Source: Candidatus Equimonas faecalis
Lineage (GTDB): Bacteria > Bacteroidota > Bacteroidia > Bacteroidales > Bacteroidaceae
Direction of reading: 5' to 3'
Length of the DNA: 64,000 bases
Assembly (NCBI GenBank): GCA_018066245.1
Contig: JAGHRT010000015.1
Coordinates: 25,878-89,877, forward strand
Shown here piece by piece: positions 45,353 to 53,686 of the stretch. Numbering within the stretch: the stretch's first letter is position 1; every line of letters starts with the position of its first letter. A program made the translations under genes and the position numbers. The notes under the pieces are model-generated. The model was not told where the DNA came from and made no database searches. It saw only the letters and a program-made list of their open reading frames with translations.

Positions 45353-47587
45353 ATGAAACGTCTTTTTCTACTCCTGTCTTTCGGCCTTGCACTGTGCGCC
45401 AATGCCACTGTGCGCAGCCAAAGCGAGATGGCCGCCGCCGCAAGGCGAGTGCTCACCCACCAAGGTGTTCTCCGCACCCGCATCGTTCAGCCCTCCCCCA
45501 CGATTGGGGCAAGAGAGCAGCTCCTACCGCTCGCCTCGTTCGGACAGATGACGGCCATGGGCTACGACGGCGGCGGCTTCGCCCTCGTGAGCCACGACAA
45601 GGCTCTGCCCGACGTACTGCTCTACACCGATGCACGCTATGCTGACCTGCCGCAATGCCCCGCCCTCCAAGAGCACATACAGGCTCTGTCCGACTACCTG
45701 GACCATTGTGCAGAGAACGGCACACAGCCGGTATTCCTCAACAGCGATGTAACGCTGGGCCACCCCGAAGGCGTACCGGAAATCATGACCTGCCGCTGGA
45801 ACCAATATGCCCCCTACAACTATCTCTGTCCCATGCTCTACCTCAACGGCACGGAGACACGCGCCATTACCGGCTGCGTGCCCACCGCTATGTCGCAAAT
45901 CATCTATACGCTGTACAAAAAGCACGGCGTGAAGGCTAACTTCCACGGTGCCCGACGCTACAACTTTACCGATGAGATAGGGCAGCGTATGGTGGCCGAC
46001 ATCACCTACCCCGCCCTCAACTTCAACTGGGACGACCTGCACGACACCTACGGAAGCACCGGCACCTACGCCTCCGACATGGCCGTGGCCTCCCTGATGT
46101 ACGCCTGCGGTACAAGCGTGAACACCTGCTACACCACAGGCGGAAGCGGGGCGCAGTTCTCCTTCATCCCCGACGGCATCAAACACTTCTTCGGCGGTAT
46201 TGAGGCCACCTACTACGCCACGTTGAGCGACCACCACCAACGCGTCTATGACGAACTGGATGCAGGTTTCCCCGTACTCTTCGGCGGCGAAGGCAACAAT
46301 ATGGGGGCCCACGCCTTTGTCGGCGACGGCTACGACAGCGACGGCCTCGTACACATCAACCTCGGATGGGGAGGAGGCTACAACACCTGGACCGCCATCA
46401 CCGACCTTTGGGGCTTCTCTTCCAACCAGAACTTCTGCACTTTCCGCCCCACCGACAAGGAGAACGTATTCGGCACCGGAACCGTCGTCGATGAACTACG
46501 CGGCCTCTACGCCACCGCCGACATCAACGCCCCCGCCACCGACATTGAAGAAGGACGCTGGTATGTGCTCTTCAACGTAGGACGCAGCAACTCCATCTAC
46601 TCCCCCGCCACCGGCAAGGTGCCCCTGAACGTGAAGTACATCCCCGCCGCCGACAAGACGGAAAGCGTAGGCTCCATGCTCGTGCGCTTCCAGAAGAAGG
46701 GCACCGACACCTACTGCATCCAGACCGGTGCCGGCGACTATTTCGGTGCCCTGACCTACAACGGCGCACAGGGCACCACCAAGAGCGCCTCCTCCTACTA
46801 CCTCACCGGCCACATCGGCGACGCCGATTCCCCCTATTTTTGGATGAAGGAAAGCGGCATCACCCTCGACTGCAACTGGGACGGCGGCGGCATCTTCGGC
46901 TGGAAAAACGACACCCCCACCGACATCCTCGCCACCAACTCCTGGCAACTCTATCCCGTGACACTCACCTCCGAGCCCGTCGTGGCCCTCACCGACACCT
47001 TGCGCTTCACCGATCCCGACCGCATCTACACCATGCAGGCCTACGACGGCGGCCGCAACTACGGCTTCAACCTCAGGACCACCTGCAGCCTCAGCAGCAG
47101 CAATCTCAGCTCGTTGCACATCATCCGCAGCGGCTATGGCTATGCCATCACCTCCGCCACCGACAACACACAGGTGCTCAGTGCCAAAGCCAAGGACTTC
47201 AAGACCGGCAACGGCCTCACCGATACCGACAAGCCCCTCACGCTCTATTTTGAGCCCACCGACATCGTACCCGATACCGACGATGCCGACCTCAACGCCA
47301 CCTCCAAAATCTATCGCATCCGCTGCGAAGCCGGCTACCTCGCCATACACAAGATGGCACTCGGGGGCCCCGTCTATTGCTACCTCGGCCCTAAAACCAC
47401 CTACGGCCTCTGGCTCGTCACCGACCGCACCGCCTACAACGAAATCCACCCCGACGGCATAGAGGATTTAGCAAATGAGACGTCCTCCTTTAAGGGGGAA
47501 CGAGGGAGGCCCTACGACCTTCAGGGCCGCACTACAGACGCCCGGAAGGGCATCTTCATCCAGAACGCCCGAAAGCATATCAAGTAA
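45353..47587 (+). CDS. C10 family (streptopain-like) cysteine peptidase with T9SS-like tail
   Basis: The product has 744 residues; signal peptide (about 1-19), a propeptide, then the C10 catalytic domain. The catalytic Cys is C175 in ITGCVPTAMSQI and the His is H320 in GAHAFVGDGYDSDG, followed by HINLGWGG. The region after about 345 has two or more beta-rich modules, and the C-terminus has YDLQGRTTDARKGIFIQNARKHIK, a Prevotella-type sorting tail. Just before it an unusual stretch (LANETSSFKGERGR) is encoded by sequence resembling the intergenic TTAGCAAAT repeat plus a CCTCCTTT...GGGAGG dyad, so a repeat seems to have inserted in the gene. It is expected to be a secreted protease related to SpeB and interpain. 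Confidence 0.9.
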   Translation: MKRLFLLLSFGLALCANATVRSQSEMAAAARRVLTHQGVLRTRIVQPSPTIGAREQLLPLASFGQMTAMGYDGGGFALVSHDKALPDVLLYTDARYADLPQCPALQEHIQALSDYLDHCAENGTQPVFLNSDVTLGHPEGVPEIMTCRWNQYAPYNYLCPMLYLNGTETRAITGCVPTAMSQIIYTLYKKHGVKANFHGARRYNFTDEIGQRMVADITYPALNFNWDDLHDTYGSTGTYASDMAVASLMYACGTSVNTCYTTGGSGAQFSFIPDGIKHFFGGIEATYYATLSDHHQRVYDELDAGFPVLFGGEGNNMGAHAFVGDGYDSDGLVHINLGWGGGYNTWTAITDLWGFSSNQNFCTFRPTDKENVFGTGTVVDELRGLYATADINAPATDIEEGRWYVLFNVGRSNSIYSPATGKVPLNVKYIPAADKTESVGSMLVRFQKKGTDTYCIQTGAGDYFGALTYNGAQGTTKSASSYYLTGHIGDADSPYFWMKESGITLDCNWDGGGIFGWKNDTPTDILATNSWQLYPVTLTSEPVVALTDTLRFTDPDRIYTMQAYDGGRNYGFNLRTTCSLSSSNLSSLHIIRSGYGYAITSATDNTQVLSAKAKDFKTGNGLTDTDKPLTLYFEPTDIVPDTDDADLNATSKIYRIRCEAGYLAIHKMALGGPVYCYLGPKTTYGLWLVTDRTAYNEIHPDGIEDLANETSSFKGERGRPYDLQGRTTDARKGIFIQNARKHIK

Positions 47588-47607
47588 ACCCTGACAACCT
47601 GCCTGAT

Positions 47608-47640
47608 GCCCCCTCCCATCGTTTCGGAGGGGGCTTCTTT
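47608..47640 (+). terminator. Terminator after the first C10 peptidase
   Basis: GCCCCCTCC pairs with GGAGGGGGC around CATCGTTTC, followed by TTCTTTAT. Confidence 0.75.
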
Positions 47641-47814
47641 ATGGGCGGACATCACCCCCTTCCGGCATCTTGTCCACAAGAGTGCATAAGTCTGAATTAG
47701 ATGAGCTTTAATGGTCGCCCTGTAAAGTTCAATACCGGACGACTGTATTTTGCTCCCATCCTGCCGGCAGCCTGTCCCTTCCGCCCGCCTGCCGTGCATT
47801 GATTACCTTTTCTT

Positions 47815-47949
47815 GCGTCGATTCCGTCGATTGCGTCTCACAACTATCGGCGGCTTACGGGAAAATATCGGCGACTTAGGAAAAAATATCGGCGGCTTAC
47901 GAAAAACTGTCAGTAGACTTTTTCACACTGTCAGCAGGATTGAAAGCCC
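47815..47949. repeat. 9-bp triplet and five-unit 21-bp tandem array
   Basis: GCGTCGATT, CCGTCGATT and GCGTCTCAC lie in a row (47815-47841). Then units start exactly 21 bp apart at 47845, 47866, 47887, 47908 and 47929: three begin TATCGGCGRCTTA and two TGTCAGYAG. Identity decays toward the end. Confidence 0.7.
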
Positions 47950-47975
47950 ATCGGTATATATCCGGGGCATATCGA

Positions 47976-48258
47976 CCTACGGGATATGCCGCCCTGCGCC
48001 CGTTCCATGAAACGCAGCCTGCCGTAGGTAGGCCACAAAGGTAGCCAGCCATGAGCGGAGCGTAATGGCTGGATGTCAAAACGGACGGCACGGCATCCCG
48101 TAGGGATGAATACATCAGCCCATGGTCACTATGCACACAGTTGTAGCTTACCTACGGCAAGCCACACACGCCGGCACCCTGTCCAGTCATTACGGGCTTG
48201 CGCCCTCATGACTGGCTACCATTGTATTATCCCTACGGGATATGCCGCCCTGCGCCCG
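47976..48258. repeat. REP/BIME-like pair of inverted palindromic units
   Basis: A 27-bp sequence (starts CCTACGGGATATGCC) occurs identically at 47976-48002 and 48232-48258. Between the copies lie two hairpins in opposite orientation: CCAGCCAT...ATGGCTGG (48045-48072) and CCAGTCAT...ATGACTGG (48183-48215). The layout is like bacterial interspersed mosaic elements. Confidence 0.65.
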
Positions 48259-48314
48259 CCGCAACACGGTATTATAAAGACGTACCCCAATGCTCATGCC
48301 GGGCGTACTCAAAA

Positions 48315-48352
48315 AAAGGCCCCTTGAAGCGACAAGGCTTCAAGGGACCTTT
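48315..48352 (-). terminator. Intrinsic terminator of the 1169-residue surface protein gene
   Basis: CCCTTGAAGC pairs with GCTTCAAGGG around GACAAG, with flanking AAAGG/CCTTT. On the minus strand it ends in a run of seven T, 20 nt past the stop at 48373. Confidence 0.85.
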
Positions 48353-48372
48353 CTATGAAGGCAGGGAGAAAG

Positions 48373-51300
48373 TTACTTGACCAGCAACTTCTTGCCACCT
48401 GCGAGGTTGATGCCACGCTGGCTCTGCCCGATGCGCTGGCCTTGGAGGTTGTAGCGCTGGCAGGAAGCGTTGCTGCGGATGACTGTACCTATGCCTACTG
48501 TGCCTTCGTCAAGGTTGGCGGGATCCACTTCATCGAAGATGTAGGATGAACTGTACTCGCTGTTTTCAACCCAGAAGGGCGTGTCGGAGTGATCCAGAGC
48601 GCCGGAAATGGCATTGGTGGTGAGGTACTTGTAATGGCTGGTGCCGTTGTAGGCCTGCATGGTCAGGTAGCCATAGGCGGCGGCGTTCTTGCCGCTGATT
48701 TGCCAATAGGTGTTCAGATCGGTGGAGGAAGCGGTAACCGTCTTCCAGCCGAGGTAGAGTTCGGGATGGGATGCACTTGTGAAGCGCAGGCGCATACCGA
48801 GAGACTCGGATTCGACGACGTACTCTTCCTGACCCATGCACGTCCAGGCGTTATCCTTGGAGAGGCTGCCCGAAATTTCGGAGTAGGCAACCGTGTTCAG
48901 GGATTTTGCACCTTCTTCGGCTTCGCCGAGTGTGAGAGCCCAGCTGCTCTCGTTGGGAGCAAGGCGAATGATGTAGGTCTTGCCCTCTTCGGGGAGAACA
49001 ACCTCAGCTTCGTTGTAGGCATCAATGAGGGCCTGAAGTTCTACGGTGAGGTCCTGGATAGTTATGTCCTGCGTAGCGCAGATGAGAGCCAGCGTGGTGG
49101 CATCGTTGCCGGCCAGTTCAATGATGTACTGCGTTATTGCACAAGCTTCGCCGATGTTGAACACGTCTTCAAACGGCTTGTAGCCGACAACGCCTGCTAC
49201 GGTGGAGGAAATGACGTAATCGTTCTGTTCGTCCAAGCCGCCTTCAACCTTGTTCAGCGTAAGGATTTCGCCAGCTGCGGCGAGAGTGGCCGTAAGTTCG
49301 GCAAACATTTCTTCGTCGGATTGGGGCTCTTCAGAGGGCACCTTGTAAACGGTGAAGTTACGACGCACGGCACCGTCGGGCTTGTTCCATGTGATGATGG
49401 GAGCTGCGCCGCCTACGATATTGTAGGTCTGTTCAGCCGTAGCATCTTCTGCAAATGCGAACTGGAAGCGCCAGTAGGTGCCTTGAGCCACTATGGTGTA
49501 AGCGGTAGCCTTGGCCTGGTCTTCTTCTTCATAAGCGGGAGCATCGTTAGCAACAGTTGCGGGGTCGTAGCTGAGGTACTTACCGTTGCTGAGCTTCAGG
49601 CGGAAAGTATTGTCGGCAACCTGCTCCAGAGTGATGTAGCAGTTTACGTCGGCAGCGTCGGCCACGGTGGTGGCATTGACGATGTACTTGCTGAACTTGG
49701 CGTCCTGCAAATAAACAGTTGCGCCGTCGGTGAATTCCTCAATGGCGGTGATGGGTGTGCCTTCTACGAATATGGGCTCGGGTTCGGGCTCTTCCGTCGT
49801 GTCGGTAAGCGTCCAGAGAGCCTTGGCGGGCGTGATGGCGCCGTTGGAGCTGCTCAGTTCCTCGGTGATGGTCAGCGTAGCGGGGAGTTCGGTAACATCG
49901 AGTTTAATAACGTCGCCACGATTGTTCTTGTCCTTGGCCAAGCCGCTGTAGATGGCGTAGAAGCCTGCGTAGCTGCTGGTGATGTTCTGGACAACCATGG
50001 CGTAGGTCTTGCCGAGTTCGGGCTGCTCTACAAGAGTACACTCGCCGGTGGCGGCATCGGTGAGCTCGTAGAAGAAGATGTCGCGGGCGTTGTAATCCTC
50101 ACCCTTAGAGGTGTAGCCGTAGGAACCGGAGTTGATGAAACGCTTAACGGCGTCCAGTTCAGCGTTCTCAAGGGTGTAGGCATTGGCGTGGTCGGCAACG
50201 GGAGCGATGTTCCAGAGCTGGCCTTCGTCAAGGAGGTTCACATCGTCGCCTTCACCGCCGATAGCGAAGTACTTGCCTTCACCGTTCTTAATATAGACGC
50301 CGTTGAGGGCTTCGCGGGTGTCGGTATTGACATAGGTTTCAAAGGTCCACTTGCAAGCGTTGAAGACGGTGCTGATGGTATTGTCGGTGATGGTAACGGC
50401 TATGCCAGCGGTGCGGAGGTCAGCACCGGTCTTGCCGTTGGTGCCGTTGCTGAGAGCGTAATCAGTACCGTTCTTGTTACCTACGATGAGGTATTCAGCG
50501 CCTTCTTCGATGGTAGTGACCTTCACTGCGGAGGAGCCGTTCACCTTGAAGAGCTGGAGAGGATTGGCGGTCTTGTTGTTGGAGAAGCCGCCGTTGCTGC
50601 CGCAGCTTACATAGTTGAAGCCCTGGAGCTTGATATTGAAGGTGCCCTCCTCGGGTTGAGTGAAGGAGCAAACGAGCTTGTTGTCTGCTGCCACGGGGCC
50701 GAAGTTGCCGTCGGAGGTGCTGGTGCCTACGAAGCCGAAGTATGTGCCGCTGCTCGGGTTCTTCACGTAGAAGTCGCCCTCGGCAACGCCTTCGGGTTCT
50801 ACTTCCACTACGGTGAAGGTGAGCTTGCCGCCGCCGTCGGTCTTGCCCCATCCGGAGTTCCAGGTGCTGAAGGCATTATCGCGCTCGTTGATATAGTTGT
50901 CGGTAGTGCCATGAATCTTGAAGGTGAAACCGCCTTCATATCCTACGTAGTCGTAACGGGTGGCGTCTGCCTCGGTTTCTGCAACGGCATAGGCTTTGGC
51001 ATTGTCCACTGTCCCGTCCTGAACTTGGAAGTACTTGTTGGCGGCCACGCTGAAGAAGGTGAAGCCGTCGGCTGAATTGCCGTTCAGTTTGAAGTAGGCA
51101 TCATTGCCGGTAGCGGCAACGTCGGTTTTCAGAAGGCCGGTTGAGGGGTCGTAAACAAGGCTCTTGCCACGGAGTGTCAAAGTGTAGGTCTGCCCCTGAA
51201 TAAAGGGCAGTTCGGTGTAGGCCACATTGATGTCGGTGCCGTCAACGGTGATGGAGTAGGCATAACCGGCGATGTCGGTAGCAGTAAGTTCGGCGGGAGT

Positions 51301-51882
51301 GATGGAAACGGCTTCGACCGTTTCCTCGCCGGCATATTGCGTACCGTTGTAGGTGGCTTTGGCGTTGCTGCCTTCAGGAGCGCCGATGATGTGGAAGGTG
51401 AAGGTTTTCTTGCTGATGTCGGCTTTGAGGACGCTCAACACGGTGGAGGAGGAGAATCCCTCCACAGGCGTGAGGGTCATAATGTTGCCGTCGTCGGCTT
51501 CGTTCCAGTCGTCGATGAGAACCATGCCTTGGGTAAGGTTGATGTTCTTATCATCGGAAAAGTAAAAGCGGAACGTGCCGTCGCCCAAGTCTTCCCATTG
51601 AATGGGGCTGGCCTCGAGAACGGACTTGGCTACACCGTCAGTGGCAATAAAATGCTGGGCAGCCTGGCTCCACAGGTACGTGTTCTGATCGTACAAAACG
51701 AAAGCAAACTGCTGCTTGACGTCTGCGGCATCGGCGGTAGCGCCTTTCATTTGTCCGCCGTCGTAGGTCCACGCACCACGTTTGCACGTTACATGATACA
51801 GCCGATTCACTTCGACTTCAGCTGCAATAGCGCTCAGACACAAAGTGCTGAGAAGCATCAAAAAAGTAAAAAACTTTTTCAT
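48373..51882 (-). CDS. Large secreted beta-rich repeat protein with T9SS-like tail
   Basis: The product has 1169 residues: signal peptide (MKKFFTFLMLLSTLCLSAIAA), then many repeats of about 120-150 residues alternating xYxIxNxxxGKYLxx-type segments (YLWSQAAQHFIATDG, GVYIKNGEGKYFAIGG, VYLQDAKFSKYIVNA, FRLKLSNGKYLSYD), which suggests ricin/fascin-like beta-trefoil sugar-binding modules. The C-terminus, YNLQGQRI...GINLAGGKKLLVK, is the Prevotella-type sorting tail. No catalytic motif. It is probably a surface glycan-binding or host-interaction protein. A good promoter lies 113 nt upstream and a terminator follows. Confidence 0.82.
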   Translation of the reverse strand: MKKFFTFLMLLSTLCLSAIAAEVEVNRLYHVTCKRGAWTYDGGQMKGATADAADVKQQFAFVLYDQNTYLWSQAAQHFIATDGVAKSVLEASPIQWEDLGDGTFRFYFSDDKNINLTQGMVLIDDWNEADDGNIMTLTPVEGFSSSTVLSVLKADISKKTFTFHIIGAPEGSNAKATYNGTQYAGEETVEAVSITPAELTATDIAGYAYSITVDGTDINVAYTELPFIQGQTYTLTLRGKSLVYDPSTGLLKTDVAATGNDAYFKLNGNSADGFTFFSVAANKYFQVQDGTVDNAKAYAVAETEADATRYDYVGYEGGFTFKIHGTTDNYINERDNAFSTWNSGWGKTDGGGKLTFTVVEVEPEGVAEGDFYVKNPSSGTYFGFVGTSTSDGNFGPVAADNKLVCSFTQPEEGTFNIKLQGFNYVSCGSNGGFSNNKTANPLQLFKVNGSSAVKVTTIEEGAEYLIVGNKNGTDYALSNGTNGKTGADLRTAGIAVTITDNTISTVFNACKWTFETYVNTDTREALNGVYIKNGEGKYFAIGGEGDDVNLLDEGQLWNIAPVADHANAYTLENAELDAVKRFINSGSYGYTSKGEDYNARDIFFYELTDAATGECTLVEQPELGKTYAMVVQNITSSYAGFYAIYSGLAKDKNNRGDVIKLDVTELPATLTITEELSSSNGAITPAKALWTLTDTTEEPEPEPIFVEGTPITAIEEFTDGATVYLQDAKFSKYIVNATTVADAADVNCYITLEQVADNTFRLKLSNGKYLSYDPATVANDAPAYEEEDQAKATAYTIVAQGTYWRFQFAFAEDATAEQTYNIVGGAAPIITWNKPDGAVRRNFTVYKVPSEEPQSDEEMFAELTATLAAAGEILTLNKVEGGLDEQNDYVISSTVAGVVGYKPFEDVFNIGEACAITQYIIELAGNDATTLALICATQDITIQDLTVELQALIDAYNEAEVVLPEEGKTYIIRLAPNESSWALTLGEAEEGAKSLNTVAYSEISGSLSKDNAWTCMGQEEYVVESESLGMRLRFTSASHPELYLGWKTVTASSTDLNTYWQISGKNAAAYGYLTMQAYNGTSHYKYLTTNAISGALDHSDTPFWVENSEYSSSYIFDEVDPANLDEGTVGIGTVIRSNASCQRYNLQGQRIGQSQRGINLAGGKKLLVK

Positions 51883-52153
51883 GTGTGTGTGATTTGATTG
51901 GTTAATAAATTAGTGAATTGTTAAGGAGTGATTGCGATTTTGGGAGGGAGGGCAGATGCCCCTGTTTCTGAAAGTGCGTATTGCAATTCGGGAGCAAATT
52001 TACCTTTTTTTACTGAATTGACAACTTTTGCTCCCGTTTTTTTTGCTTTTTTTTAGGAATAGCCTCAAATATCGGTACGCAACTGCCCTGAATACTACGA
52101 AAACGTAATGCGGCTCCCGTTTTGCTCATGCCAACTCCATAGGCCGGCTTTGC
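51883..52153. other. Upstream region of the surface protein gene
   Basis: It contains the minus-strand promoter (51995-52024) and about 110 nt of leader for the 1169-residue protein. Nothing else was identified before the array at 52154. Confidence 0.6.
51995..52024 (-). promoter_or_regulatory. Promoter of the large beta-rich surface protein
   Basis: Minus-strand TTG (52024-52022) and TAAATTTG (52002-51995) are 19 nt apart; a near-consensus Bacteroidetes promoter. Confidence 0.65.
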
Positions 52154-52285
52154 CTAGTGTATAGAGTAGTTCTTCCTATTGTATAGAGTAGTTTTCCCTA
52201 GTGTATAGAGTAGTTTTCCCTAGTGTATAGAGTAGTTTTTCCTGGTGTATGGAGTAGTTTTTCCTGGTGCATGGAGTAGTTTCGT
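52154..52285. repeat. 22-bp periodic array, six units (largest of the family)
   Basis: Units start at 52154, 52176, 52198, 52220, 52242 and 52264. The first is CTAGTGTATAGAGTAG; later copies drift to CTGGTGTATGGAGTAG and CTGGTGCATGGAGTAG. Spacers are TTCTTC, TTTTCC, TTTTCC, TTTTTC, TTTTTC and TTTCGT. Each unit is an imperfect 16-bp palindrome around TATA. Confidence 0.85.
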
Positions 52286-52371
52286 CTCGTTTAAGGGTGC
52301 GAAGAAGGGGTTGTATGAGGAGTTTTAAGCATTTTTCCCGCAGTTTGCTTGCTTGGCACGGGATTTTTTCT

Positions 52372-52379
52372 TAATTTTG
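52372..52379 (+). promoter_or_regulatory. -7 element for the small lipoprotein gene
   Basis: TAATTTTG, about 98 nt before the ATG at 52477; TTGG near 52353 could be the upstream element. Confidence 0.5.
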
Positions 52380-52476
52380 CCCTCGCAAACCGATTTCGGG
52401 CGATGATGCGCAGGGATTGCTGCACAAATGGTTGCGTTCCGGCTGATCCGCTCCCGAACCCTTAAACTGCACGACT

Positions 52477-53100
52477 ATGAAAGCACTGCACTCTTTCCTC
52501 CTCCTCGGAGTGGCCGTACTGGCGGGTGGCTGTACGCATCAAACCGCTTTCCAGCGTATTGCTCCTTTGCCGGCAGGCGTGAGTATCGACAAGCTGGACG
52601 ATTGCATCGTACCGGCGGCCTTTACTTCCGACGACTTCAACTGGATGGGCGGTAACCTGCGAATGACCGTCTATAATGAAGACCTCTACGATGCTGTGGA
52701 GGTGTCGCAAATGAAGGTGGGCGACACGCTCGTCTATGAGGGCCAGCCGATGGTGGTCCGTACCATCAAGGACGAAAACGGCGGCCTGACCATCAACGGC
52801 GGCCTGGAAGAAGGCGGTTGCTGGCTGACGGGCTACGAGGGCGGTACGTTTATTCCGCGCATCTGGGACGACCATTCCGTCTATACCGAACTGGGGCAGA
52901 CGCAAGCCGTACTGGCCGAGGATTTCATCGTTATAGATTGTGGCTCGGAACCTACCGACCCCTCCGACACCATCCGCACCGGGCAGAAGCTCTACCTTGA
53001 ATCGCTGAAGGCCGACCGCCGCAGCTTTGGAAAGTTCAACACCCGCGTGCGCTTTGAAAAGGGGCTTGTGAAGGAAATCAAGCGCCACTGGATTCCCTGA
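52477..53100 (+). CDS. Small lipoprotein of unknown function
   Basis: The product has 207 residues with lipobox LAGGCTHQ (Cys19), so it is lipid-anchored. The remainder is beta-rich with two segments of paired acidic residues (DKLDDCIVPAAFTSDDFNWMGGNLRMTVYNEDLYD and a VGDTLVYEGQPMVVRTI barrel-like stretch). No known domain was recognised. It is followed after 76 nt by another short orphan gene with which it may be co-transcribed. Confidence 0.75.
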   Translation: MKALHSFLLLGVAVLAGGCTHQTAFQRIAPLPAGVSIDKLDDCIVPAAFTSDDFNWMGGNLRMTVYNEDLYDAVEVSQMKVGDTLVYEGQPMVVRTIKDENGGLTINGGLEEGGCWLTGYEGGTFIPRIWDDHSVYTELGQTQAVLAEDFIVIDCGSEPTDPSDTIRTGQKLYLESLKADRRSFGKFNTRVRFEKGLVKEIKRHWIP

Positions 53101-53176
53101 CACGTCTGCACATTCCCGCATCCCCAAGAGGAACTCATAAACTATTTACAGAACACACCTAAACGCTTAATCCAAC

Positions 53177-53527
53177 ATGACACAAGAAGAGTACGAAGCC
53201 ACAAACTGGCACCGAGGCAACGTAGTAAGGCTCACCAACGGCAAAGAGTACCCAGTGAAGAAAGTGAAGAAGCGCTACCTCCTGCTCTACTCCTATGAGT
53301 ATTGCGCCTACTTCCTGGCCGACTACATGATTATTGACTGCCGCACCAGCGACTATGTGGACGACACGCCCAAGCAGCCCCGCACGCCGCTGAAAATTGC
53401 CACCACGCCCAAGCACGCTCCCGGTGAGACAGCAGCCCCTGCCGAGGGCGCAGCTCCCGCCAAGCGCAAGCGCGCACGCATACAGACGGTCAAAACCGTC
53501 AGCGAGCGCGTAGATACCAATTTCTAA
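53177..53527 (+). CDS. Small hypothetical protein with basic C-terminus
   Basis: The product has 116 residues. The N-terminal 65 form a compact beta-rich unit (RGNVVRLTNGKEYPVKKVKKRYLLLYS...ADYMIIDCRTSDYV), the remainder a Pro/Ala/Lys/Arg-rich tail (AAPAKRKRARIQTVKTV) that looks disordered and nucleic-acid-binding. No family was recognised and no signal sequence is present, so it is cytosolic. Confidence 0.7.
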   Translation: MTQEEYEATNWHRGNVVRLTNGKEYPVKKVKKRYLLLYSYEYCAYFLADYMIIDCRTSDYVDDTPKQPRTPLKIATTPKHAPGETAAPAEGAAPAKRKRARIQTVKTVSERVDTNF

Positions 53528-53637
53528 GAGGCCGCGTGGCCGAAGGCTTTGGGCCGTGCGGCTCCCGCTTCAGGAAAACACGGTTGTCCGGCTGCGGATG
53601 CACCGGACACGTAGTTCCAAAATCCGCTTCCCCGCGT

Positions 53638-53686
53638 GAATGAGCACGGAGGGCAGGACGTTTTGTCCTGCCCTCCGTGCTCATTC
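53638..53686. terminator. Perfect 22-bp stem, 5-nt loop, bidirectional terminator
   Basis: The arms 53638-53659 and 53665-53686 are perfect inverted repeats (GAATGAGCACGG...) around GTTTT. The right arm contains the stop codon of the ProX/YbaK gene. It separates convergent genes but has no long T-run. Confidence 0.7.

Larger units (their letters stand above)
47641..48314. other. 0.67-kb repeat-rich intergenic zone
   Basis: No gene is supported. The zone holds 9-bp and 21-bp tandem arrays (47815-47949) and a pair of inverted palindromic units within a 27-bp direct repeat pair (47976-48258). CATCCC/GGGATG at 48094-48108 is a further short dyad. The part 47641-47810 shows nothing I could name. 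Confidence 0.6.

Noticed and set aside
47845..47949. 21-bp tandem repeats as a CRISPR array
   Set aside because: Units are contiguous with no unique spacers and there are no cas genes.
52154..52285. Tandem 22-bp repeats as a CRISPR array
   Set aside because: Spacers are only 6 nt and nearly constant, units are imperfect, and no cas gene is in the window.
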